Part shown: positions 46,952-55,033 of the stretch, one piece after another
Numbering within the stretch: the first letter of the stretch is position 1
Layout of the letters: each line of letters opens with the position of its first letter
Assembly (NCBI GenBank): GCA_963707875.1
Contig: CAVPRU010000001.1
Location: 248,001 to 312,000, forward strand
Length of the DNA: 64,000 bases
Origin: SZUA-320 sp963707875
GTDB lineage: Bacteria; Gemmatimonadota; Gemmatimonadetes; Gemmatimonadales; GWC2-71-9
Direction: 5' to 3'
Made by a program: the position numbers and the translations under genes
The notes under the pieces: model-generated
Seen by the model: the letters and a program-made list of their open reading frames with translations, nothing else
What the model was told of the DNA's origin: nothing
Databases searched by the model: none

Positions 46952-47452
46952 ATGACCAAGAATGCCTCCTTCGACATCACCACCGGCGTCGATCTCCAGG
47001 AAGTCGACAACGCCGTCAACCAGGCCACCAAGGAGATCGGTCAGCGCTTCGACTTCAAGCACTCCGATTGCACCATCACGTTCGATCGGGCCGGCGGATC
47101 CATTGCCCTGGACGCCGACGACAGCTACCGGCTCACCGCCCTGAAGACGACCGTGCGCGAGAAGCTCGCCAAGCGGGGCGTCCCGCTCCAGAACCTCGAC
47201 GAGGGGAAGGTCGAGGAGGGCACCCTCGGCCGGCACCGCCAGACGCTGGGCCTCAAGCAGGGGCTCGACCAGGAGACCGCCAAGCAGATCTCCAAGGCGA
47301 TCAAGGACGGTGGGTTCAAAAAGGTGCAGGTGCAGATCCAGAAGGATGAGATCCGGGTGACCGCGCCGTCCCGTGACACCCTCCAGGAGGTGATGGCCCT
47401 GCTGCGGGCGGGGGACTACGGGGTGGCCCTGACTTTCGGCAACTACCGCTAG
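46952..47452 (+). CDS. yajQ: YajQ family nucleotide-binding protein
   Basis: A 166-residue cytoplasmic protein with the full YajQ pattern: ASFDITTGVDLQEVDNAVNQ at the start, IGQRFDFKHSDCTI, LKTTVREKLAKRGVPLQNLD, LGLKQGLDQETAKQISKAIK and the C-terminal DYGVALTFGNYR. Family members bind nucleotides, in some species cyclic di-GMP (XC_3703), or bind tRNA/rRNA. Probably co-transcribed with the aminotransferase. Confidence 0.96.
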   Translation: MTKNASFDITTGVDLQEVDNAVNQATKEIGQRFDFKHSDCTITFDRAGGSIALDADDSYRLTALKTTVREKLAKRGVPLQNLDEGKVEEGTLGRHRQTLGLKQGLDQETAKQISKAIKDGGFKKVQVQIQKDEIRVTAPSRDTLQEVMALLRAGDYGVALTFGNYR

Positions 47453-47561
47453 ACCGAGTTGCCGCTGGAACCCGGTCAACCCCGGGCCCGCATCGAATTG
47501 TGTGGCCGGCGCGGCGGACCGGTTGCCGCCCGGGGCAAACTCAGTGCGATATCCGGGAATA

Positions 47562-48590
47562 ATGGATATTGCATCAGCCTCCCCTCCCCCTCCCCGTTTG
47601 CTGTCCCAGGTCCGGGCCACCATCCGCCGGCTCCGCTTATCACGGCGTACCGAGCAGGCATATGTGGCCTGGGTCCGCCGCTATGTCCGGTTCCACCGGT
47701 ACCGTCACCCCCGGGTGATGGGCGAGGCCGAGGTCGTCGCCTTCCTGACCCATCTGGCGGCTGAGCGCGGGGTCGCCCGAAGCACCCAGATCCAGGCACT
47801 GAGCGCGCTTCAACTGCTGTACCGGGACGTGCTCCGGATCCCGATCGGCGAGGCCCGGACCATGGTGCGGGCGGTGGCCCCCGCTCGGCTGCCGGTGGTC
47901 CTGACCCCGGAGGAGGTCTCGCGGGTCCTCCGTCAGCTCAGCGGGGTGGCCTGGCTCGTCGGCCTCCTCCTGTATGGGGCCGGTCTCCGGCTGATGGAGG
48001 CGCTGACGGTGCGGGTCAAGGACCTCGACTTCGGCCGGGCGGAGATCCGGCTCCGGCGCGGAAAGGGAGGTGATGACCGGGTCACGATGCTGCCGGAGGC
48101 CGCCCGAGGTCCGCTTGAGGCCCACCTGCTGGCGGTGAAGCGGTTGCACGCCAATGACTTGGAACGTCACGGGGGGGCGGTGGCCCTCCCCGGCGCCCTG
48201 GGTCGAGAGGCACCTGCCCTGGCCCGGGACTGGGCCTGGCAGTGGGTCTTTCCGGCCACCCGTCGCTGGGTCGACCGGAACACCGGCCTCCGGATCCGGC
48301 ATCACATCCATCCGACGGTCATCCAGCGGGAGATGCGGCGGGCGGTCCATAGATCGGGTATCGCCAAGCGGGCCACCTGCCATACCCTGCGCCACTCCTT
48401 CGCCACTCATCTGCTGGAGGGGGGCCACGACATCAGGGCCGTCCAGGAGCTCCTGGGCCATCGGGACGTCTCCACCACCATGCTCTACACCCACGTCCTC
48501 AACCGCGGCAGGCTCGGCGTCCGGAGCCCGGCCGACCTGCTGGGGCCGGCCGGCGGATCCGGGAATGGGCGGCCGGTATTGCGGGGATAA
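47562..48590 (+). CDS. intI: integron integrase (IntI-type tyrosine recombinase)
   Basis: A 342-residue tyrosine recombinase. The N-terminal SAM-like domain (LSRRTEQAYVAWVRRYVRFH, FLTHLAAERGVARSTQIQAL) and catalytic residues are complete: Arg in LYGAGLRLMEAL, HTLRHSFATHLL (His, Arg), LLGHRDVSTTML with His and Tyr in MLYTHV. The IntI-specific insertion that distinguishes integron integrases from XerC/D is present: DWAWQWVFPATRRWVD followed by HHIHPTVIQREMRRAV. The gene points towards the cassette array, the reverse of the class 1 layout. ATG at 47562 is chosen over an in-frame upstream start that would add a non-conserved arm. Confidence 0.95.
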   Translation: MDIASASPPPPRLLSQVRATIRRLRLSRRTEQAYVAWVRRYVRFHRYRHPRVMGEAEVVAFLTHLAAERGVARSTQIQALSALQLLYRDVLRIPIGEARTMVRAVAPARLPVVLTPEEVSRVLRQLSGVAWLVGLLLYGAGLRLMEALTVRVKDLDFGRAEIRLRRGKGGDDRVTMLPEAARGPLEAHLLAVKRLHANDLERHGGAVALPGALGREAPALARDWAWQWVFPATRRWVDRNTGLRIRHHIHPTVIQREMRRAVHRSGIAKRATCHTLRHSFATHLLEGGHDIRAVQELLGHRDVSTTMLYTHVLNRGRLGVRSPADLLGPAGGSGNGRPVLRG

Positions 48591-48595
48591 GAGGC

Positions 48596-48620
48596 CGGGT
48601 GGTACTGTAGCTTGCAACCC
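48596..48620 (+). repeat. 25-bp repeat, left copy, just after intI (candidate attI region)
   Basis: CGGGTGGTACTG, T, AGCTTG, CAACCC: repeated at 63144-63169 with one substitution and one extra G. It begins 5 bases after the integrase stop, where an attI site would lie in an integron whose integrase points to its cassettes. The function is inferred. Confidence 0.65.
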
Positions 48621-48656
48621 AAGACTAGTGATGCCGCCCACAGGGTGGAGATCCCG

Positions 48657-50450
48657 ATGCAGTTCCGCCTGCTGCTTCTGCTGACGTCATCGATTGCAGC
48701 TATCGGGTGTGCGACGAGGCCTCCGCGCGAGGCGGCCCCGCTCGACGCCCCGCCGGATCGCTGCGTTTCGTCGCAGGCGGGCACGCACGACCGGCTTCCG
48801 GTTGATCGGGCCGCGCTCGAAGCGCTCATCGACCGCGTATTCACAGCGAATGGAAACAACGGCCCCGGTGCCGCGGTGGTGGTAGTGCATGGCGGGCGCG
48901 TCATCGCGCAGCGGCGGTACGGGATGGCGAGTCTGGAGCACGGCGTACCCTTCACACCCAACCACGTGGTGCGGCTTCCGTACTCCGAAGGCCGCGAATT
49001 CATCGCCATCGCGGCGACGCTCATGGAGCAGGACGGTCTGATACACCTGGACAATCCCGTTCGCGGCTACTTCCCGCGGTTGCCCGCCTGGTCCGCGTCC
49101 GTCACGATTCGGGACCTGATCCATCACCGCAGCGGATTCGTGGACGAATGGTCGGTGCTACTCCTGATGCACAGCAGCATGGCGAACCGTTTGGACGAGT
49201 CGCAGTTCCTGCGGCTCCTGTACGATCAGCCTGCGCCGGAGGTCGCGCCCGGAACCGGCTACATGTATTCGAACTCGGATTATGGCCTGCTCCGCCTCAT
49301 TCTGGAGCAGGCGGCGGGCGAGGGCTTGGGCGGCTACATGAGGCGGCGCATGTTCGAGCCGCTGCGCATGAACTCGACGCGCCTAGTTCACGACTTCGCG
49401 GAAGCAATCCCGCACGACGCGCCGTTCTACGCACCGGATCGCGGTGGCTACCGGCACTCGGACGTGAAAACCTCGCCCGGGGGCAACTACGTCATCGGCA
49501 CGACGGCGTGCGATCTCGGGCGGTGGGCCGAAGCGCATTCGGACTCGGCGTCAGAGATCTCTCGCGCGGTCTCCCGACTCATGAACGGCGCGGCGCCCCT
49601 GCCGGGCCTGGACGGGCACTATGCGTTCGGGCACACGGTCGCGGAAGTGGCCCGCACGCGCGTTGTCCGGCACGAGGGCGTGCTGGGGGCAAACTATCTG
49701 ACCCGGATCCCCGACCTGGGCCTATCGGTCATCACCTTCAGCAATCGGTACTATGAGCCCGAGGAGAATCGCGCTATCGTCGATTTCTTCCTCGACCCGA
49801 TCGGCGAGAAGGGCGAGCGATTTCCGACCGAACCCATCTCCGTAAGCGTCGAGGAGCTCGCCCGCTACACCGGCCGTTTCGTCTCGACCAACATCCCGTC
49901 GTGGGAGAGCCGAACGCTGGCCCGCGACCTGATCCAGATCGATGTCACCCAGGGCTCGCTCGAGCTAAACGTGCCGTGGGGCCGCTTCGCGCTCGTGCCG
50001 GTCGGCGTCGGGGCCTTCTCCTGGCAGAGCGGCTGGGGTCCTGACAGTTGGGGGATGCTGCTCGAGTTCGGCGACGATGGCGATAGCCCGCTGAGGCTGG
50101 TCATCCGGTACGATGACGATCAAGTCGCGGATAGCTTCGTTCGGCTCGAGGAACAGACACCGGCACCGGCGCTGCTGCAGCGGGTGGCGGGTACGTACCA
50201 CAGCGCCCACCTCGACTATTCCTGGACGCTGGTGATCGACGAGGCAGGCGACCTGGTCCTCCGCGCACCAACGATGGCTGATATTCGACTGGAGCCATAC
50301 CGGGAGAACGAGTTTCTCCTGCGGCACGAGAAGTTTCGTGACGTGCCGTATCATATGTGGATCCGTTTCCACGAGAACGACGCCGGTGCGGTCACGCACC
50401 TGACGGTCTGGACCCCGCGCCTCATGCACCATCGCTTCGACCGCCGCTAG
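48657..50450 (+). CDS. beta-lactamase-fold serine hydrolase lipoprotein (first cassette)
   Basis: A 597-residue exported lipoprotein (lipobox IAAIGC) with a serine beta-lactamase/DD-peptidase domain of about 350 residues followed by a C-terminal lipocalin-like beta domain (from about residue 390). Tyr motif YSNSDYGLL is clear and the third motif is read as HEGVLGANY. The first motif is weak: RLPYSEGREFIAIA has Ser but no Lys three residues on, so catalytic activity is doubtful. Start ATG 48657 with GGAG. Its base composition is less GC-rich than the housekeeping genes to the left. The attC at 50746-50883 follows after 295 bases. Confidence 0.8.
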   Translation: MQFRLLLLLTSSIAAIGCATRPPREAAPLDAPPDRCVSSQAGTHDRLPVDRAALEALIDRVFTANGNNGPGAAVVVVHGGRVIAQRRYGMASLEHGVPFTPNHVVRLPYSEGREFIAIAATLMEQDGLIHLDNPVRGYFPRLPAWSASVTIRDLIHHRSGFVDEWSVLLLMHSSMANRLDESQFLRLLYDQPAPEVAPGTGYMYSNSDYGLLRLILEQAAGEGLGGYMRRRMFEPLRMNSTRLVHDFAEAIPHDAPFYAPDRGGYRHSDVKTSPGGNYVIGTTACDLGRWAEAHSDSASEISRAVSRLMNGAAPLPGLDGHYAFGHTVAEVARTRVVRHEGVLGANYLTRIPDLGLSVITFSNRYYEPEENRAIVDFFLDPIGEKGERFPTEPISVSVEELARYTGRFVSTNIPSWESRTLARDLIQIDVTQGSLELNVPWGRFALVPVGVGAFSWQSGWGPDSWGMLLEFGDDGDSPLRLVIRYDDDQVADSFVRLEEQTPAPALLQRVAGTYHSAHLDYSWTLVIDEAGDLVLRAPTMADIRLEPYRENEFLLRHEKFRDVPYHMWIRFHENDAGAVTHLTVWTPRLMHHRFDRR

Positions 50451-50745
50451 ACCCAATGGACGGTCCACCGCAGGCTTGTCAGCGTCGACGATAGCCGGGC
50501 GATCGGTGGATGGGCTTGCCAGGATAATGGGCGCAGCGGAATGACAACGTGTTGCAGTTGCCGATCTGCTTCGTCACGGCCCGTGTATGGGCACGGTCCG
50601 CGCCGGATCGGCTCGCAACTGTACACCATGATACTTAGCCCTCATGTGACGCTGGGCACAGCGGCTCGGTCTCCACTGCGAGATCTTGGGCTCTTCGTCG
50701 GCCCCGCTTTCTGCCGCAGCCAGGGCCGGAGTCCCAGGACCGGCG
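50451..50745. other. non-coding stretch in the first cassette
   Basis: No convincing gene on either strand between the beta-lactamase-fold gene and its attC site. Short open frames here lack ribosome sites and family resemblance. It may be a long 3' untranslated region or a decayed cassette gene. Confidence 0.5.
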
Positions 50746-50883
50746 GCATAACCCGGTATTGCAGCGGCCGGGCGCCCGAAGTTCCGCTTCCCAAGGCGCG
50801 GCCGCGGCTCCATGTTTGTTGAAGGCCGCCGCGGCCGCGCCGCTCCGTGCGGGCGCCCGCCGCTGAATACCTGGCCGTTAGGC
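50746..50883 (+). repeat. attC site 1 (138 bp, long type)
   Basis: An imperfect palindrome bounded by GCATAAC (R'') and GTTAGGC (R'). The arms GGTATTGCAGCGG and the complement of CCGCTGAATACC pair with one extra unpaired G on the left, the extrahelical base typical of attC bottom strands. Inside, GGCGCGGCCGCGG pairs with its complement to extend the stem. It shares GCAGCGG-CGGGCGCCCG and TCCGCTTCCCAAGGCGCGG with attC 2. The next gene begins 33 bases downstream. Confidence 0.88.
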
Positions 50884-50915
50884 GTCACCTTCAGCCTCGC
50901 TCACTAGGAGGGTCC

Positions 50916-51395
50916 ATGATACCCCGCACTTCCATCATCGTCTTGAGCGTGCTCATTGGAGTGGCCGCGTGTGCACCAAGGGGTGCCGCGACGGCCGGCG
51001 CGACGCAGGCCGATAGCGCGGCAGTAGGCGATCTGCGCCAGCAAGCGCTGGCCGCTGTTAACGCTGGTGATACCACCCTTGCCTACCTAGCGGACGACGT
51101 CGTCCTCATGCCGCCCAACGCGCCGGCGGTATCTGGCCTCGCGGCCGCGCGGGCCTGGTTCGGGGAGGCCACGCGTCAGTTCCGATTCTCTCTTGCCTAT
51201 ACGAGCTGCGGCGTGGAGTTTGCTGGCGACGTGGCGATTGAGCAGTGTGCAGGCACTCTAGCCCTTACTCCAGTGGCAGGCGGTCCCACCGTCAGCGACG
51301 TGTGGAAGGGGATCCATTTGTATCGCCGTAGCGCCACCGGTACATGGAAGGTCGCACTGGACATCTGGAACAGCGACAAGCCGATCGTGCCGTGA
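50916..51395 (+). CDS. SnoaL-like/DUF4440-type lipoprotein (cassette gene)
   Basis: A 159-residue lipoprotein (lipobox VAAC, Cys20) with an NTF2-like fold of the SnoaL/DUF4440 group: LRQQALAAVNAGDTTLAYLA, VVLMPPNAPAVSGLAAARAW and the C-terminal GTWKVALDIWNSDKP. The GAGG-rich site AGGAGGG lies directly before ATG 50916. Such domains bind small hydrophobic ligands or act as steroid-isomerase-like enzymes; the actual role is unknown. Cassette placement right after attC 1 is clear. Confidence 0.82.
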   Translation: MIPRTSIIVLSVLIGVAACAPRGAATAGATQADSAAVGDLRQQALAAVNAGDTTLAYLADDVVLMPPNAPAVSGLAAARAWFGEATRQFRFSLAYTSCGVEFAGDVAIEQCAGTLALTPVAGGPTVSDVWKGIHLYRRSATGTWKVALDIWNSDKPIVP

Positions 51396-51421
51396 TGGTA
51401 GGTTATCCACGTGCAGATGAC

Positions 51422-51448
51422 GCCTAACCAGGAAATGGAGCTGCCAAG
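51422..51448 (+). repeat. truncated attC-like site (left half)
   Basis: GCCTAAC followed by CAGGAAATGGAGCTGCCAAG, 26 bases after the SnoaL-like stop. No matching right half with GTTRRRY follows within 150 bases; an inverted repeat takes its place. The GGAGCTGCCAAGGGA stretch resembles GGACCTGCCAAGGCA in the partial site at 55028. Confidence 0.5.
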
Positions 51449-51449
51449 G

Positions 51450-51497
51450 GATCCTCCCTTAGTTTGGTAGATAGTTTTACCTAACTGAAGGAGGATC
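51450..51497. repeat. 20-bp imperfect inverted repeat
   Basis: GATCCTCCCTTAGTTTGGTA and its complement TACCTAACTGAAGGAGGATC (17 of 20 pairs) around an 8-base centre. It could be an intrinsic hairpin, abutted insertion-sequence ends, or a remnant that interrupted the attC at 51422. Its AT content is higher than the surroundings. Confidence 0.55.
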
Positions 51498-51651
51498 GGA
51501 TGGCACGGGCGGGTCCTATGCCAGCATTGTCGATATCGTCACTCTTCTCGGAAGGGGATTCCCAGTGACAGCCACCATTTGGCCTTTGCTCGCGCAGTCC
51601 GGGCAACCGGCTGCGCCACCTGCCCGTCATAGGCGGCAGCATGGGCTGATC

Positions 51652-53253
51652 ATGTCGGGCCTCCTCCTTGTTTGGTTCGCTCCCAATGCACGAAGCCAGA
51701 CGGGAGAGCACGACTCTCACGTGCGGGATACGGTGACGTTGCCCGTCAGTTGCACTCCCGCCGCTCAGGCCGCATTCTCTCGCGCGCTGACTCTCCTTCA
51801 TCACATGACCTATCCGCAGGCAAGAGAGGCCTTCCGGTCCGTCGCGGCGACCGATCCCCGATGCGCGATGGCGCATTGGGGAATCGCGATGACGCTGTTC
51901 CAACCCCTCTGGCCGACACGGCCCGGACCCGATGCCCTCAGTCTCGGTTGGGAAGAGGTGCAGAAGGCCAAGGCGCTGCTGGCCCCGAGCGAGCGCGAAC
52001 AGCTGTTCGTCGCCGCAGCGGAGGCGTTCTTCCTCGACCCGGCCTCGACGGACTACTGGCAGCGCATCCGCCGCTGGGCGGAAGCGATGGCGCGCGTACG
52101 CGCCACACTCCCACAGGACGATGAAGTCGCCGTGTTTCATGCGCTGGCGGTCTTGGCGAGTGTCCCTGCGGATACGGTCTCGCTGGCGTCGACCGATCGC
52201 GCAGCCACCATTCTCGTCGCGGTTCTCGCGCGACATCCGGATCATCCTGGCGCGATGCACTATCTCATCCACGCGAACGACGCGCCCGGCCGCGAACGCG
52301 AAGACCTGGAGGTCACGCGGAGGTATGAGTCCGCGGCTCCGAACAATCCGCATGCGCTCCACATGCCGACCCACATCTACACACGCCTCGGCGATTGGGA
52401 CGGCGTCGTTCGCGGAAACCTCCTAGCATCGGAGGCGGCGCTGCACCAGCCCACCGGTGCCAATGGCGACCTCGTGTGGGATGAGTTCCCCCACGCGATC
52501 GAGTACCTTGTCTACGCTCAGCTCCAACAGGGTGCGGATGACGCTGCACTCGAGCAGCTGCAGCGTCTGCAGACCGCGACGCGACTCGAACCGACGTTCA
52601 AAACCGCCTTCCATCTCGCATCGACGCAGACCCGCTACGCGCTCGAACGGCACGCGTGGGCTGAGGCGGCTCAGGTACCCGTGCGAGAGCCCGGAACACT
52701 CCCGTGGGACCGTTTCCCGTGGCCGGAGGCCATCACATGGTTCGGGCGCGGACTCGGAGCAGCACGCCTGGGTGATCTCCGCGCGGCCCAGTCGGCCCGC
52801 AGGCGCCTCTACGAGCTCGAGGTCACAGCCCAGGGTTCTGGCGAGGTGCTCTTCACGCGAAACATCCGGCTTCTGCGCTTGGAACTGAGCGGATGGATCA
52901 GTCATCTTCAGGGAAGAGCGGACGAGAGCCTATCCCTGCTCCGGGAAGCGGTCGCGCTGGAGGTCGCCACACCCAAACACGCCGTGACGCCAGGTCCGAC
53001 GGTTCCGGCGAGCGAGTTGCTTGGTGACCTGTTGATGGAGCAGGGGCGGCCTGTGGATGCGCTCGCGGCGTACCAATTCGCCCTGTCGCTTCAGCCACGG
53101 CGATACAACAGCCTTCTCGGTGCCGCTCGGGCCGCGCGCGCGAGTGATCATGCCGATGTGGCTCGCGCAGCCTACCAGGAGCTCCTAAGGGTCGCTTCAG
53201 TCGTGTCGAGGCGAGAATCGTTGCAAGAGGCCCGAGCGATCGCGGTTCCGTAA
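51652..53253 (+). CDS. exported tetratricopeptide-repeat protein
   Basis: A 533-residue TPR-rich protein. The start at 51652 gives a signal peptide (SGLLLVWFAPNARSQ). The first part contains LLHHMTYPQAREAFRSVAATDP and MAHWGIAMTLFQPLW, the pattern of the large tetratricopeptide family seen in Acidobacteria and Gemmatimonadota; later helices include HPGAMHYLIHANDAPGRE and AAPNNPHALHMPTHIYTRLG. The C-terminal third holds further TPR units. These proteins often pair with secreted redox or hydrolytic enzymes, but no partner is visible here. Confidence 0.82.
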   Translation: MSGLLLVWFAPNARSQTGEHDSHVRDTVTLPVSCTPAAQAAFSRALTLLHHMTYPQAREAFRSVAATDPRCAMAHWGIAMTLFQPLWPTRPGPDALSLGWEEVQKAKALLAPSEREQLFVAAAEAFFLDPASTDYWQRIRRWAEAMARVRATLPQDDEVAVFHALAVLASVPADTVSLASTDRAATILVAVLARHPDHPGAMHYLIHANDAPGREREDLEVTRRYESAAPNNPHALHMPTHIYTRLGDWDGVVRGNLLASEAALHQPTGANGDLVWDEFPHAIEYLVYAQLQQGADDAALEQLQRLQTATRLEPTFKTAFHLASTQTRYALERHAWAEAAQVPVREPGTLPWDRFPWPEAITWFGRGLGAARLGDLRAAQSARRRLYELEVTAQGSGEVLFTRNIRLLRLELSGWISHLQGRADESLSLLREAVALEVATPKHAVTPGPTVPASELLGDLLMEQGRPVDALAAYQFALSLQPRRYNSLLGAARAARASDHADVARAAYQELLRVASVVSRRESLQEARAIAVP

Positions 53254-53384
53254 GTTGTGCTTCGCCCGCCGCAGCGTATGTGAACGGCCGCAGCACAACC
53301 TGTCGTGAGGTGGATCCGGAAGCGTCCAGTGTAGTGGAGAGTCGCTTGGGGGAGGGTGTCCTGCCCCGCGCTGAAAGTACGGAG

Positions 53385-53744
53385 ATGCAAGACCACGTGT
53401 CGCCAATGATCCACGTCCCTGATGTTCGCGCCGCGGTCGCGTGGTACGAGCGGATCGGGTTCCGCGTGCTTCAGACGTATGGTGACGGAGCTGGTGGCCT
53501 GAGCTTCGGCACCGTGACGTTCGGCGAGAGCCGCGTGATGTTCAATCAGGGCGGCGAGCCGAGCCTGGCGCGGCGGAGGGAGGTTGACCTCTAGGTCTAG
53601 ACCGACGACTTGGAGCGGCATTACGCGCGCATCAAGGACCTCGTGGAGCTCCGCGAGGAGCTGCACGACACGGAGTACGGCATGCGGGAGTTTATGGTTC
53701 GCGATCTGAACGGTTTCTGGATCACGTGTGGTCGCGATCTCTAG
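53385..53744 (+). pseudogene. VOC/glyoxalase-family gene with two in-frame TAG codons
   Basis: The frame from ATG 53385 reads a VOC protein of about 119 residues (MIHVPDVRAAVAWYERIGFR, FGTVTFGESRVMFNQGG). It is interrupted by TAG at 53592-53594 and 53598-53600, then resumes in the same frame (TDDLERHYARIKDL through DLNGFWITCGRDL). In family alignments this place normally reads Asp-Leu-Tyr-Val-Tyr-Thr, so each TAG replaces a Tyr codon. Nonsense decay or two identical base errors (TAC to TAG) are the likely reasons; the rest of the frame is undamaged. Confidence 0.75.
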
Positions 53745-53777
53745 CGGCAGAAGTCGCTGGATGCAGTGACCACCTAC

Positions 53778-53796
53778 CAAGCGCAGGCCATTAGGC
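53778..53796 (+). repeat. truncated attC-like right half
   Basis: CAGGCCATTAGGC closely matches the right end of attC 1 (CTGGCCGTTAGGC) with a G-to-A change in the R' core. No R'' partner is visible upstream. It marks a probable old cassette boundary between the two VOC genes. Confidence 0.45.
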
Positions 53797-53857
53797 GGCC
53801 CGCGGGCTTCGACTGCCGACGCCGCGCACCAACTTGCAAATCGAAAGGAACCGCGAC

Positions 53858-54247
53858 GTGAGGGGAAGGCTCGAGAGGGCATTCGGCTACCGGGGCGATA
53901 CCATGACCCTCCCGGTACCCGACCTCGTGGCCGCACTGCCATTCTACGAGACAGTGTTTGGCTTCGGCCTGGTTTCCCGCAGCGACGCGCCCAATCGATC
54001 GGCGGTGATCAGCCGAGACGCCGTTCGAATTGGACTCGTGGAGAACGGCGGCGACCCGAGCCAGGACGGCTGCGCCTTCCATGTCACCGGGCTGGACACC
54101 TTGTACCAGGAGTTTCTTGCCAACAAGCCCGCGAAGCCACTGTCAGGAATCAGCGTTGAGTCGCGCGATGGCGTTCCTTGGAGAGTCTTCTACGTTGTAG
54201 CGCCCGACGGCCTCTGCTATTGGTTCGGAGAGCGAGAGACCAGGTAG
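53858..54247 (+). CDS. VOC/glyoxalase-fold protein (cassette gene)
   Basis: A 129-residue protein of the vicinal oxygen chelate superfamily: VPDLVAALPFYETVFGFGLV, a middle strand (AVISRDAVRIGLVENGG) and a C-terminal VFYVVAPDGLCYWFGE. Members include glyoxalases, bleomycin- and fosfomycin-resistance proteins, but metal ligands are only partly recognisable, so no activity is claimed. GTG 53858 with AAGGA is preferred over a TTG upstream and ATG 53903. It is followed by attC 2. Confidence 0.82.
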   Translation: MRGRLERAFGYRGDTMTLPVPDLVAALPFYETVFGFGLVSRSDAPNRSAVISRDAVRIGLVENGGDPSQDGCAFHVTGLDTLYQEFLANKPAKPLSGISVESRDGVPWRVFYVVAPDGLCYWFGERETR

Positions 54248-54315
54248 CCATCCACATGTGGCTGGAAGCACCCGACGGCGTCATGGTCACGAACGGTAGC
54301 TCCCGACGACCGGCC

Positions 54316-54399
54316 GCCTAACCCAGCCGTTGCAGCGGACGGGCGCCCGGCACTCCGCTTCCCAAGGCGCGGTCGTCGTTGAACGGCAGGTCGTTAGGC
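54316..54399 (+). repeat. attC site 2 (84 bp)
   Basis: Bounded by GCCTAAC (54316-54322) and GTTAGGC (54393-54399), perfect complements. The inner arms GCCGTTGCAGCG and the complement of GTTGAACGGC pair with one extra G, as in attC 1. It shares the central blocks with attC 1, which is typical of chromosomal integrons. The next cassette gene starts 35 bases downstream. Confidence 0.92.
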
Positions 54400-54433
54400 A
54401 TCCCGGCCTCGGGGACTCGCAAGACGGGAGTAT

Positions 54434-55033
54434 ATGCGCGTACGCTTGATCGTCTGTGTCGCTGCGGGGGCCCTGATCTGGGCGTGTGGCCGGGCCGGGG
54501 CCCCCGCAGTTGAGCAGAATCTGCCGGATCCTGAGCTGGCCCGGTTGTACGAGCAGGATCAGGCAGCACGATCTGGACCGATTGACCAGGTCGACATGAG
54601 CGCGCTCGGCCGGCAAGACAGCATCCGTAGGGAACTGGTTAGGGCGCGCCAGCAGGCGGGTGCCCTGCGCACTGCGCTCGACTACCGAAATGCGGCGACG
54701 ATCTTTCAGCACGGGCGTGACTCCGCAGACTACGCCGTAGCCCACCGGTGGGCCGTGCGGAGTGAGGCTCTGGACTCCACGGATGCGGCGACACGCTGGC
54801 TCGTAGCAGCTACATGGGACCGGTACCAGATGTCGCGCAACCAGCCACAGTGGTACGGAACCCAGACCGATCGCGTCCCGCGGGGCACCGGCCCGGTGGT
54901 ACTTTACACTATCGACACAACGCGCGTCACCGACGCCGAGCGCCGTTGGCGTGGTGTGGAAACGCTAGCCGAACTCCGCGCACGGCTCGACACGATGAAT
55001 GCACATCTTGGTTTTCGGAAACCGGATGCCTAA
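54434..55033 (+). CDS. DUF6624-like lipoprotein (cassette gene)
   Basis: A 199-residue lipoprotein (signal to lipobox IWAC, Cys18). It contains the block ALDYRNAATIFQHGRDSADY, AHRWAVRSEALDSTDAATRW and LVAATWDRYQMSRNQPQWYG, a pattern I associate with DUF6624. That protein family has no known function. Its last codons, GAT GCC TAA, form part of the partial attC at 55028, so the stop codon lies in the recombination site. Confidence 0.82.
   Translation: MRVRLIVCVAAGALIWACGRAGAPAVEQNLPDPELARLYEQDQAARSGPIDQVDMSALGRQDSIRRELVRARQQAGALRTALDYRNAATIFQHGRDSADYAVAHRWAVRSEALDSTDAATRWLVAATWDRYQMSRNQPQWYGTQTDRVPRGTGPVVLYTIDTTRVTDAERRWRGVETLAELRARLDTMNAHLGFRKPDA

Noticed and set aside
48657..50450. Calling the first cassette an antibiotic-resistance beta-lactamase
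   Set aside because: The SxxK motif is not intact and the protein has an extra C-terminal beta domain; it fits the broad serine-hydrolase family better than a true beta-lactamase.
53254..53299. Hairpin GTTGTGC ... GCACAAC considered as an attC site
   Set aside because: The cores are in the wrong order (GTT outside on the left, AAC on the right), so it is an ordinary stem-loop after the TPR gene, not an attC.
53592..53600. TAG read-through (pyrrolysine or suppressor decoding) in the VOC gene
   Set aside because: No pyrrolysine genes or suppressor tRNA are visible and other genes here use TAG as an ordinary stop (for example 48657-50450 and 56016-56477).
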